Assembly: GCA_903868205.1 (NCBI GenBank)
Contig: CAIPUJ010000091.1
Span: forward strand, 1-6,869
Direction of reading: 5' to 3'
DNA from: an uncultured bacterium
GTDB lineage: Bacteria; Patescibacteriota; Minisyncoccia; Phycocordibacterales; GWA1-40-21
Length of the DNA stretch: 6,869 nt
This document shows positions 1-6,305 of this stretch, piece after piece; positions within the stretch are counted from its first letter, which is position 1, and every line of letters starts with the position of its first letter. The position numbers and the translations under genes were made by a program. Below the pieces are notes generated by a model. It did not search any database and was not told the origin of the DNA. It saw nothing but the letters and a program-made list of their open reading frames with translations.

Positions 1-494
1 CAGAGTTTCCTCCATTGTCGAATATTCTCGACTGCAGCCACCCGTAGGTGTATGGACCGTGTCTCAGTTCCATCCATGGGGACCAGGCTCTCACCCCCCC
101 TAGGCGTCATTGCCTTGGTAGGCCATTACCCTACCAACTAGCTGATACCGAGCAGGCCGATCTCTAAGCGATAAATCTTTACCAGTCACACCTCGCTATG
201 CTCGGTTGTTCAAGTTAAAAGTTTATAAAGTTATAAAGTTCATAAAGTAAAATGCAATTGCATTACCTTTAAAAACTTTCTACTTTTTACTTTCGACTCG
301 TCTTACCAAACGCAGTGAGGTATGACCGGACCATCAAGTATTACCTCGTCTTTCGACGAGCTATTCCTGACTTAGAGGTTCGTACCTACTTTATACTATG
401 TCGTCTGCCGGTTTCCCTTGCGGGACCCCTTGACTTGCATGCCCTATCCACGCCGCCAGCGTTCATCCTGAGCTAGGATCAAACTCTAAAATAA
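1..494 (-). rRNA. rrs: 16S ribosomal RNA, 5' part (partial, runs off left edge)
   Basis: This is the 5' domain of the small-subunit rRNA, read on the minus strand. The minus strand at 487-468 reads AGAGTTTGATCCTAGCTCAG, the conserved 5' signature near E. coli positions 8-27. By that alignment the mature 5' end lies near 494. The strand continues through the helix 8 region (GCTCGTC-GAAA-GACGAG, about 347-363), the GATACCGAGCAGGCCGATC-type block, the GGTAGGGTAATGGCCTACC helix (about 121-139), the ACTGAGACACGG block and the ACGGGTGGCTGCAG block. The left edge falls near E. coli position 384, so roughly three quarters of the gene lies outside the window. The stretch is about 100 nt longer than the E. 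coli equivalent because of an AT-rich expansion in V2 (annotated separately). The version of the 338-355 site here is complementary to the EUB338-II probe. Identity as 16S is certain; the exact 5' end is approximate. Confidence 0.97.
211..294 (-). repeat. AT-rich hairpin expansion in 16S V2 (helix 9/10 region)
   Basis: This block lies between the two strands of a helix that is otherwise conserved: GGTCATACCTC (rc of about 319-329) and GAGGTGTGACTGG (rc of 183-195). It is almost entirely A/T, unlike the flanking rRNA. One arm holds the units ATAAAGTT (225-232), ATAAAGTT (233-240) and ATAAAGT (242-248). The other arm holds ACTTT at 275-279, 282-286 and 289-293, seven bases apart, which can pair with the AAAGT cores. 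A perfect 14-nt palindrome, AATGCAATTGCATT (251-264), sits at the apex. The whole therefore folds as one long hairpin. It is too short to be a group I intron or to encode a homing endonuclease. It may be a stable helix extension in the mature ribosome or an intervening sequence removed after transcription; the sequence cannot decide between these. Confidence 0.8.
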
Positions 495-832
495 AATTTG
501 TCTGCTAATTAAAGCAGTTTAAAATTTTTATTCGGACACCAAAATCATAAAATGATTTTAATGTGAAATCTGTAAACAGACTTCAAACGGAACAAAAGAA
601 AAAACAATATTATTTTGAGTCCTGCCACATATTTTGCTTATTGAACAAAATAAATTAACAGGATCTATCTCGTTCGATTCGTCGAACGATTTGACCTAGA
701 CTTGCACTTTATTCTTACCATTTGCCCAGCAAGTTGATCCTGAAAACAGAATCATACAGCTGGGCTAATTTCGTCTTGTACTATATTTTTTTGTAAAAGA
801 ACGCTGTCCTTACTTAAAAGGACAGCTCAACA
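495..832 (-). other. Transcribed leader of the rRNA operon (pre-16S), hairpin-rich
   Basis: This 338-nt stretch between the predicted rrn promoter and the 16S 5' end has no coding potential that I can support and no tRNA. It contains a string of inverted repeats. These are 803-811/818-826 (9 bp), 724-730/759-765 (7 bp), 670-677/682-689 (8 bp closing a 4-nt loop), 620-624/659-663 with inner 630-636/646-652, 564-567/582-585 with inner 569-572/577-580, 541-548/552-559 (8 bp, AAA loop), and 502-506/513-517 (5 bp next to the 16S 5' end). Pre-16S leaders are normally structured and carry RNase III processing and antitermination (boxA) sites. I did not find a convincing boxA. The partner strand of any long processing stem would lie 3' of 16S, outside the window. 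Confidence 0.7.
803..826 (-). promoter_or_regulatory. Hairpin at the very 5' end of the rRNA transcript
   Basis: GCTGTCCTT (803-811) and AAGGACAGC (818-826) form a perfect 9-bp stem around a 6-nt loop. The stem begins at position 826, within a base or so of the predicted rrn transcription start (826-827), so the nascent RNA would start with it. It is followed on the minus strand by a U-rich run (GTTCTTTTAC). It may cap and stabilise the 5' end or take part in attenuation; neither is proven. Confidence 0.6.
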
Positions 833-860
833 ATTATACTCAGATTTGCTTCGGAGTCAA
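833..860 (-). promoter_or_regulatory. Promoter of the rRNA operon (sigma-70 type)
   Basis: On the minus strand TTGACT (855-860) is followed after 16 nt by a perfect TATAAT (833-838). The bases upstream of the -35 (about 861-895) are A/T-rich with A- and T-tracts, which would suit an UP element. Predicted start is at 826-827, giving a leader of roughly 330 nt before 16S. Position, orientation and near-consensus hexamers make this the best promoter in the window. No second rrn promoter was evident between it and the 16S gene. Confidence 0.85.
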
Positions 861-920
861 GCGAATTTTAGGGTTTATTTATATTTCTTTTTATGGCCTA
901 AAATAAAGGCAAAAAATGCA

Positions 921-965
921 AGTTAAAAGCCGTTTTTTGCCTAAGGCAAAAAACGGCTTTTAACT
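921..965 (-). terminator. 45-nt near-perfect palindrome, probable bidirectional Rho-independent terminator
   Basis: A 22-nt arm (921-942) and its exact complement (944-965) flank a single central A, so the RNA forms a stem of at least 21 bp with a TAA-like loop. The structure has the A-tract/GC-core/T-tract layout of an intrinsic terminator in both directions: AAAAGCCG at one side and CGGCTTTT at the other. It begins 13 nt after the stop codon of the small membrane protein gene (979) and lies about 60 nt upstream of the rrn promoter. It is well placed to stop the secDF-side transcript before the rRNA operon. A shortened second copy of one half occurs at 896-916. Confidence 0.75.
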
Positions 966-978
966 CAATCAAATTTAA

Positions 979-1371
979 CTAAAGAAGATTCATAAGTTTA
1001 CTTTCAATATAACCAATTTTAGCAAAACGAAGGGAACCTTTCTTTTCTTCATGTCCAGAATCAATATTTATACTAGTGTAGTACTTATCAATACCGCGCC
1101 CGAGTCCACCTGATCCAGGCAATGTTCCATATGATTTAAATTGAACAATATCAAATATTTCAACTTTATGATTTCCAACAATTCCAGAAATAAAATTAAA
1201 ACCCTTAAGGTCTGGATAAAATAATTTATAATTTTTTGAAAATTTTAAATTATATTTATGTGCCAAGGACATCAATCTCAAACTCCTAAAATGTCTCCAG
1301 ATATGGTAAAAAAGTACCCAAAAAACAATAAAGATTACTAAAAATATTAATGCTTTTTGTCCTTCACTCAT
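979..1371 (-). CDS. Small single-pass membrane protein of unknown function (130 aa)
   Basis: I do not recognise this family with confidence. The 130-residue product starts with a short polar tip, then one strongly hydrophobic helix (about residues 7-24, LIFLVIFIVFWVLFYHIW), followed by positive charge (RHFRSLRL). This predicts an N-out/C-in anchor with a cytosolic C-terminal domain. The soluble part (about 36-130) has a layout of the kind LAHKYNLKFS...GNHKVEIFD, seen in poorly characterised membrane-anchored proteins with a short beta-rich domain. It contains a Gly-rich turn, GSGGLGRG (about 86-93). The start ATG has no Shine-Dalgarno motif at normal spacing; the nearest purine run (AGAAG) is about 17 nt away. 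It lies 91 nt downstream of secF on the same strand and is followed by a strong terminator palindrome, so it is probably the last gene of the secD-secF transcript. A role in secretion is only guilt by association. Confidence 0.75.
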   Translation of the reverse strand: MSEGQKALIFLVIFIVFWVLFYHIWRHFRSLRLMSLAHKYNLKFSKNYKLFYPDLKGFNFISGIVGNHKVEIFDIVQFKSYGTLPGSGGLGRGIDKYYTSINIDSGHEEKKGSLRFAKIGYIESKLMNLL

Positions 1372-1383
1372 ATTATTTAATTA

Positions 1384-1449
1384 GATTTCTTCTGAAACTT
1401 CTCCATAGTAATCCCAGTAGTGAAGAAATCAGAATTTCTTACTACGGGA
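1384..1449 (-). repeat. Compound inverted-repeat element after secF
   Basis: In the 91-nt gap between secF and the next gene, 1412-1429 and 1434-1449 form a 16-bp hairpin with two single-base bulges and a 4-nt loop: TCCC/GGGA, GTAGT/ACTAC and AAGAAAT/ATTTCTT. The GAAGAAATC at 1422-1430 can instead pair with GATTTCTTC at 1384-1392, so two mutually exclusive folds exist. No T-run follows the hairpin on the minus strand, so it is not a typical terminator. It could be an mRNA-stabilising element, an attenuator or a dispersed intergenic repeat. Only one copy is present in this window. Confidence 0.55.
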
Positions 1450-1462
1450 CAGGCCAACAAGT

Positions 1463-2398
1463 TTATTTCGCTTTTTGTTGTCTCTTGCTTCCAAATTTCT
1501 CAATAGTTACGAGTAAGTTAGATGCAATAAATATTGATGAATATGTACCAAAGAATATACCAACAAGTAATACAAGTGAGAAGTTCTTGGTAGCTTCAGG
1601 ACCGAATAAGAAGACCATGAGGACAGCGAGAAGGGTTGTAAGAGAGGTGTTTAAAGATCTTGTAAAAGTTTGACTGATACTCTCCCCTACTATTGTCTCA
1701 AAGCTCTTTGCATTTTTCTCTCCTCTATTGTTCTTCAAGTTTTCTCTTGTTCTATCAAACACAACAATAGTATCGTGAATTGAGAAACCAAGAATAACAA
1801 GAATTGCTGTGACAAAAAGTGTATCAACTTCATATCCTAGATAGTGTCCAAGTACAGCAAATAATCCCATTGGGATTATCACATCGTGACATAGTGCAAG
1901 GACGGAGACCAAACCGTACTTCCAAGAAGAAACTGGTTTTGAAACTTTCCTGAAAGCGAAAGTTATAAACAAAACAATACAAATCAAAACTAACACAATC
2001 GAGATTAAGGATTTATTTGCTGAAGCCTGACCTAGCGTAGGACCTATTGTATTTACTTTTTTAAATTCAACTTTTTCTGCAGTATTTGATTCTATAGATC
2101 CCATTATAAGAGCCCTCTCTGATTCAGAAAGATTTCTTGTTTTTAATACATAACCATTCTGACCATAGGGAACAAGTGAATATGTTCCTGAAATTGATGG
2201 ACTAACTGATAGTGTATCTATTTTACCTTTTACTGCGTCTATATTAGGTCTCTCTGCTCCATATTGAAAAGTGATCGATGTTCCACCCTTGAAATCAATA
2301 CCGAGCTTAAGGCCCCAAACTGACAAAGATATTATCGAAGCGACAACCAATAAGATTGAGATCGTATAAAATATTTTTCTGTATTTAACTATAAACAT
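1463..2398 (-). CDS. secF: Protein translocase subunit SecF
   Basis: SecF is the membrane partner of SecD. Together they form an RND-type, proton-driven machine that helps pull preproteins out of the SecYEG channel on the outer face of the membrane. The 311-aa product has the expected order: TM1 (about 9-29), the family signature GIDFKGGT (33-40), a short extracytoplasmic domain (about 41-125) ending near IGPTLG (118-123), then five more membrane helices (about 130-149, 160-181, 189-206, 253-270, 273-296). The TM4-loop motif GFSIHDTIVVFDRTREN (204-220) carries the conserved Asp209 of the SecF proton pathway. SQTFTRSLNTSLTTLL (242-257) is the usual second SecF motif. His208 replaces the more common Asn before that Asp. 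Length is typical for a stand-alone SecF. The gene starts 12 nt after the secD stop with no Shine-Dalgarno motif in the gap, which suggests translation coupled to secD. Confidence 0.97.
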   Translation of the reverse strand: MFIVKYRKIFYTISILLVVASIISLSVWGLKLGIDFKGGTSITFQYGAERPNIDAVKGKIDTLSVSPSISGTYSLVPYGQNGYVLKTRNLSESERALIMGSIESNTAEKVEFKKVNTIGPTLGQASANKSLISIVLVLICIVLFITFAFRKVSKPVSSWKYGLVSVLALCHDVIIPMGLFAVLGHYLGYEVDTLFVTAILVILGFSIHDTIVVFDRTRENLKNNRGEKNAKSFETIVGESISQTFTRSLNTSLTTLLAVLMVFLFGPEATKNFSLVLLVGIFFGTYSSIFIASNLLVTIEKFGSKRQQKAK

Positions 2399-2410
2399 AT
2401 TTTTGTTTTA

Positions 2411-3772
2411 TTATTTCTTAAATCCTGCACCGAACAAGAATTTTAATAAGCGACCAGCCTTATCATTTCTTATAGCAAGCAGAAGTGTTCTTGAAGCTGT
2501 GATTGCTGTAAACATTGATACAACGACACCAATAAGGAATACAAGCGCAAAACCTTTTACCATTGAGGTACTTGAGAAGAAGAACAATATAAGAGCGGTG
2601 ATGATACTTGAAGTATTACTGTCTCTAATAGAAAGCCATGCTCTAGCAAAACCCTCTTTTACGGCGTCGCCGAGTTCTCTTCCCCTCTTGAGCTCTTCTT
2701 TCATTCTTTCAAAAATCAAAATGTTTGCATCTACCGCCATACCGACAGAAAGAATAAAGGCCGCAATACCAGAAGCTGTAAGAGTAACTGGAATTAATTT
2801 GAAGATTGCTAAGTTGATAGCTGTATAAATTGCCAAAGCAATAACCGCCAATAAACCTGGAAGTCTGTACCAAACGATTAAGAATATTGATATAACAATG
2901 AAAGCCAAGATACCAGCATGTACTGAAGTATCAACTGCATTCTTACCAAGTGAAGCTCCGATAACCTGAGTAGAAATAAGTTCTATCGGAACAGGCAATG
3001 CACCGAGGTTTAGGTTGTTTACCAAGCTTCTCGCTTCTTTGATACCAGCTGATCCAGAGAAGTTTCCAGAAATAACAGCTTTACCTCCACGAATTTCTTC
3101 ATTTATAACAGGCATAGATTTCATATCTCCATCGAGGAATATCGCAAGTCTTCTACCAACATTTTCTTTTGTGATTTTTGCAAATAAATCTGCACCCTCT
3201 GTATTGAACTGCAAGGCAACCATAGCTTCACCAGAAGTTTGGTTAAATTCTAATTGAGACTTCTTTAAAAGTTTACCAGTGATACCAGTATACTCAAACA
3301 TTTTTTCTGCAATCTTAGCTTTCTCTTCTGTTGAAGAAGCTTTTTCTAATTCTTTAGAAAGATTATCTGCATCTTTTGAAAGTAATTTAAAATCAAGAGA
3401 TGGAGTAGCACCAATCATTGCAACTGCAGCTTCTATATCTGTAACTCCTGGAAGCTCTACTATGAGCTGCTGCTCATTATCTCCCCCTGTAAAACCAACT
3501 CTTTCAACACGGACAACTGGTTCGGAAACTCCGAAGACATTTATTCTTCTTTCAATAACATCTCTCAAAACATCCATAGAAGTTTTTACTTCAGCTGGAG
3601 TTGTAGAAGCTTTTGTAAGATCTGCTTTATAAACAAGTTCTGTTCCACCATTCAAATCTAGACCAAGTTTAAATTTAAACTTCGATGTTGAATTTTCTGT
3701 TGAATAAACAAAATAACCAATAAGTAATGATACGAATATCAATATAACCGCCCAAAATCTTCTTTTAATCAT
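2411..3772 (-). CDS. secD: Protein translocase subunit SecD
   Basis: SecD is the large subunit of the SecDF accessory complex of the Sec translocon. The 453-aa product shows TM1 (about 6-25), the SecD signature GLDLNGGTELVYKAD (37-51), a large extracytoplasmic P1 region (about 52-275), and a C-terminal bundle of five helices from about 280 to 435. The GMAVDANILIFERMKEE motif (344-360) holds Asp348, matching the conserved proton-relay Asp of the family. SIRDSNTSSI (381-390) is the second conserved membrane motif. Between residues about 135 and 165 there is a charged, Lys/Glu-rich, probably helical stretch. The start is well supported: the frame upstream of 3772 contains no ATG, GTG or TTG before a stop. 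A candidate promoter ends only 9 nt upstream, so the mRNA may have almost no leader. secF follows directly. No yajC is seen here. Confidence 0.97.
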   Translation of the reverse strand: MIKRRFWAVILIFVSLLIGYFVYSTENSTSKFKFKLGLDLNGGTELVYKADLTKASTTPAEVKTSMDVLRDVIERRINVFGVSEPVVRVERVGFTGGDNEQQLIVELPGVTDIEAAVAMIGATPSLDFKLLSKDADNLSKELEKASSTEEKAKIAEKMFEYTGITGKLLKKSQLEFNQTSGEAMVALQFNTEGADLFAKITKENVGRRLAIFLDGDMKSMPVINEEIRGGKAVISGNFSGSAGIKEARSLVNNLNLGALPVPIELISTQVIGASLGKNAVDTSVHAGILAFIVISIFLIVWYRLPGLLAVIALAIYTAINLAIFKLIPVTLTASGIAAFILSVGMAVDANILIFERMKEELKRGRELGDAVKEGFARAWLSIRDSNTSSIITALILFFFSSTSMVKGFALVFLIGVVVSMFTAITASRTLLLAIRNDKAGRLLKFLFGAGFKK

Positions 3773-3781
3773 AATGGTAAA

Positions 3782-3809
3782 AGTATAGCTATTTTTAGGC
3801 TTTTTGCAA
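3782..3809 (-). promoter_or_regulatory. Candidate secD promoter giving a near-leaderless mRNA
   Basis: On the minus strand TTGCAA (3804-3809) is followed after 16 nt by TATACT (3782-3787). The -10 ends 9 nt before the secD ATG, so initiation at the usual distance would leave a leader of only about 0-4 nt. No Shine-Dalgarno motif is present and no terminator separates the upstream epimerase gene, so read-through from that gene is also possible. Confidence 0.55.
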
Positions 3810-3835
3810 TCAACTATGAGACTCCGACACTTAAA

Positions 3836-4912
3836 TTAAATTTTGTCTTTGTCTACAAAAATCATATATCTACCTTCTTTTTTTACAAAAGCATCCTTTG
3901 ATGAGTATTTATACCGATAACCGTACATTTTGGTTAGTTTTGAACCGTCTACAACAATAGGATATGAATAAGACTTCCAACCCCCAACAGAAGTAGGGAT
4001 AACACCGAAAGAAATATTTCTCATTACAAAAAACATAAATCTTATGAGTTGTGGACTTACTCTTAAAACTTTCTTTCCAACAGCTTTCGCCATATCATCT
4101 GCAAGCACAGGATCTCCTGGGGGACAAATGTTAAACACCTCATATTCCCCCTTTAGGTCACCCAGAGCTAAAAGTTCCATAATATCATTTACATCATCTT
4201 CGTGAATAAACTGTCTACACCACTTAGGGGTTGCTGGTACAAAAGATGTAAGTAAAGAGACTAATCTATAGAAAAAGTTTTTTGATTTATTAAGTTGTCC
4301 AGACAAAGCAGACTGTAAACCAAATCTCACTCTCATGTATCTTCCACGTGGACCAGTAATAGCTGCAGGTCTTACTATAAATACCTGTGGCACAGTACTC
4401 CCATTCTTTGCTAAATTAAATTTAGCCTTTAAATGTTCCTCGGAAACTTTTTTCTCTATAGCATAAAGATAATCACTCTCTCTGAATGGTTCTTCTTCTG
4501 TAAACTTATGTTCCAAAGTATTTTCAGGATATGCAGCATAAGAAGCAACCGTAGAAAAATGAATTATTTTTTTTACAGATGGTATAGAAAAAGCTAAATC
4601 AAAAACATTATCTGACCCAGTAACATTCCACTTCCACTGAAGAGCTTTCTGTCCATGCATTTCTCTAATTTGCCAAGCGGTATTTATAATGATATCTGGA
4701 GAAAATTTTTTAACCTCTTCCTGCCAATTGTTATCACCGAGATTTGCTTGTATAAATTTAATTTTTGTAATACCAGTCAAGAGTTCTGGTTTTAACTCTT
4801 TATCTAAACAAAGTATTTCTGATACAGAATCCTTTTCAGCAAAACTCCTGGCAATCATTGTGCCAATGTACCCAGCTCCTCCTGTTATAAATATTTTGTG
4901 TTTATTTTCCAT
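3836..4912 (-). CDS. NAD-dependent epimerase/dehydratase (extended SDR family)
   Basis: This 358-aa protein belongs to the extended short-chain dehydrogenase/reductase family that epimerises, dehydrates or reduces nucleotide sugars in the cytoplasm. The N-terminus has the Rossmann nucleotide-binding loop TGGAGYIG (10-17), and Asp37 at the end of strand 2 (LCLDKE) fits NAD(H) use. The FSTVASY segment (119-125) places Thr121 where GalE has Ser124 and RmlB has Thr133. YAIEK (150-154) is the catalytic YxxxK. RPAAITGPRG (181-190) and FIHEDDV (235-241) are standard substrate-domain landmarks. The substrate cannot be read from the sequence. The C-terminal 60 residues are basic and Tyr-rich with a hydrophobic patch (about 290-305). 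It starts 4 nt after the stop of the sugar-phosphate transferase gene, so the two are co-transcribed and probably serve the same surface-glycan pathway. There is no clear Shine-Dalgarno; the best match is GGA 10 nt upstream, inside the previous gene. Confidence 0.9.
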   Translation of the reverse strand: MENKHKIFITGGAGYIGTMIARSFAEKDSVSEILCLDKELKPELLTGITKIKFIQANLGDNNWQEEVKKFSPDIIINTAWQIREMHGQKALQWKWNVTGSDNVFDLAFSIPSVKKIIHFSTVASYAAYPENTLEHKFTEEEPFRESDYLYAIEKKVSEEHLKAKFNLAKNGSTVPQVFIVRPAAITGPRGRYMRVRFGLQSALSGQLNKSKNFFYRLVSLLTSFVPATPKWCRQFIHEDDVNDIMELLALGDLKGEYEVFNICPPGDPVLADDMAKAVGKKVLRVSPQLIRFMFFVMRNISFGVIPTSVGGWKSYSYPIVVDGSKLTKMYGYRYKYSSKDAFVKKEGRYMIFVDKDKI

Positions 4913-4916
4913 TTTT

Positions 4917-6257
4917 TTATTTTCCAGTTCTAGACAAAAGAATCTGAATCGTTCTTAAAGCTATTTTTAAATCTAAAAACAAAGACCTGTTTTTAACATA
5001 ATATAAATCATATGAAAGCCTATCTCTTGTTTCTTCAAATGATTGCGGAACCACATCTTGTTTTATCTGTGCCCAACCAGAAAGTCCTGGTTTGATAATA
5101 TTTCTTATAGAATAATACGGAATTTTCTTAACTAAATCAATTCCAAGATTATATATATCAGGTCTTGGTCCGATAAGGGACATCTCCCCTTTTATGATAC
5201 TAAAAAGCTGTGGTAATTCATCTATCCTTGTTTTTCTTATAAACTTCCCTACCCTTGTTATCCTCTGATCGTCTTTTTCAACCCACTTACCCCCGTCAGA
5301 AACATTCATACTTCTAAATTTGGGAATCTTAATTATTTTTCCCCCTTTGCCAATTCTTTCTTGTAAAATAAAAACCTGACCACCATCTTCGATCTTTATA
5401 GCAAGATAAACAAAAGGATAAAGAACTAAAGAGAAAAAACCAAAAAATAAACCCAAAAACAAATCCGTAGTTCTCTTTATAAAATCATATATATTATTTC
5501 TTTTCAAAGATATGTTTTCAATAAACCAATTATATTTCAAAAGAGAGAGCGGGATGCGATCAAAGACATCTGCATATAATTTTGAGAAGTCCACAAACAC
5601 AACATTTGAAAAAATTAGATTATACAAATGTGGCAATATACCTTCAGCCTTTTCATTATTTATATCGATAACAACAATAGAGATGTTTTCAGAATATATC
5701 TTCTCAACAACCTCATTTTCAAAATCAATATTTTCTACTTTTTCTAAATCAATAACAGAAACAAAGTGTAAATTAGCATGGGGATTATTATTTATTTCAT
5801 TCTCTAACATTCTTATTTCTTCCCCACTACCTATCAGTATAGCTGATTCCTTTCTTTTGAGACTAAAAAGGTGGCTACTATAAACTCTCCAAAAATAAAT
5901 CAAAACAAAGGAAACAAAAAGATCAATAAAAAGGATCGTTTTAGGAGCGATACCAAAAATTGGTATGAAATAAAAGAAGAAGACAGCTATCGCACTATTC
6001 GCAAGTTGGGCATTGAAAATCATCCCAGGTAAACGATCTCTTAAAACTGTCGTGTATTTATCATACAACCCAGCTATATAAAAAACGAGAACCCATAATA
6101 CAAAAATTATAGAAAATGGTACAAAATAATTATTTATATCAGCATATATAGGTAAACCACCATTCCTTATAAATAAAGACAACCAAAGGGCTACAGAAAA
6201 AATAATTAAATCCCCTACGAAGACCCAGAAAGATTCTTTTTTGTTAAAAACTATCAT
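4917..6257 (-). CDS. Polyprenyl-phosphate sugar-1-phosphate transferase (WbaP/exopolysaccharide initiating enzyme family)
   Basis: This enzyme transfers a sugar-1-phosphate from a nucleotide sugar to a membrane polyprenyl phosphate, the first step in building an exopolysaccharide, O-antigen-like glycan or glycoprotein glycan. The 446-aa product has the long, WbaP-like architecture. Four N-terminal membrane helices (about 9-30, 44-64, 87-103, 107-125) lead into a soluble Rossmann-like module (about 137-235, ILIGSGEE at 140-147), then a hydrophobic re-entrant helix (about 265-287) and the catalytic domain to the end. Catalytic-domain landmarks are QERIGKGGK (299-307), KFRSM (313-317), RIDELPQ (344-350) with the Asp346-Glu347 catalytic dyad, LIGPRPD (361-367), PGLSGWAQI (390-398) and SYDLYYVKNRS (415-425). 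All key residues are intact. The sugar specificity is not evident. It is the first gene of a minus-strand operon with the epimerase and is divergent from a glycosyltransferase. Confidence 0.95.
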   Translation of the reverse strand: MIVFNKKESFWVFVGDLIIFSVALWLSLFIRNGGLPIYADINNYFVPFSIIFVLWVLVFYIAGLYDKYTTVLRDRLPGMIFNAQLANSAIAVFFFYFIPIFGIAPKTILFIDLFVSFVLIYFWRVYSSHLFSLKRKESAILIGSGEEIRMLENEINNNPHANLHFVSVIDLEKVENIDFENEVVEKIYSENISIVVIDINNEKAEGILPHLYNLIFSNVVFVDFSKLYADVFDRIPLSLLKYNWFIENISLKRNNIYDFIKRTTDLFLGLFFGFFSLVLYPFVYLAIKIEDGGQVFILQERIGKGGKIIKIPKFRSMNVSDGGKWVEKDDQRITRVGKFIRKTRIDELPQLFSIIKGEMSLIGPRPDIYNLGIDLVKKIPYYSIRNIIKPGLSGWAQIKQDVVPQSFEETRDRLSYDLYYVKNRSLFLDLKIALRTIQILLSRTGK

Positions 6258-6276
6258 AGTATTTGTTTGTGAAGAC

Positions 6277-6305
6277 AGTATACATATTTTTAGGTAAAAA
6301 ATAAA
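6277..6305 (-). promoter_or_regulatory. Candidate promoter of the sugar-phosphate transferase operon
   Basis: On the minus strand TATACT (6277-6282) is preceded, after 17 nt, by the weak -35 TTTATT (6300-6305). Predicted start is near 6270, giving a leader of about 13 nt with no Shine-Dalgarno motif before the ATG at 6257. The -35 falls in one arm of the central dyad. Confidence 0.5.

Noticed and set aside
211..294. A group I intron or LAGLIDADG insertion in 16S.
   Set aside because: The insert is only about 85 nt, has no intron core helices and no coding sequence.
211..929. The word CAAGTTAAAAG occurs both in the 16S expansion (211-221) and beside the terminator palindrome (919-929), suggesting a shared mobile element.
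   Set aside because: Several 11-nt matches are expected by chance in an AT-rich window of this size, and the match does not extend further.
1377..1406. A 9-codon micro-ORF (MEKFQKKSN) on the minus strand ending 5 nt before the small membrane protein gene.
   Set aside because: It is too short to judge, has no ribosome binding site, and lies within the inverted-repeat element, which explains its sequence better.
2403..3632. Several plus-strand open frames inside secD (2403-2828, 3015-3257, 3279-3632).
   Set aside because: They are antisense shadows of secD; their translations are low-complexity Ser/Thr/Ile-rich and have no family features.
3773..3835. A terminator between the epimerase gene and secD.
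   Set aside because: No GC stem followed by a T-run is present; only short palindromes such as ATAGCTAT are found.
5512..5883. A 123-aa plus-strand open frame within the sugar-phosphate transferase gene.
   Set aside because: It is an antisense shadow of a gene with intact catalytic motifs.
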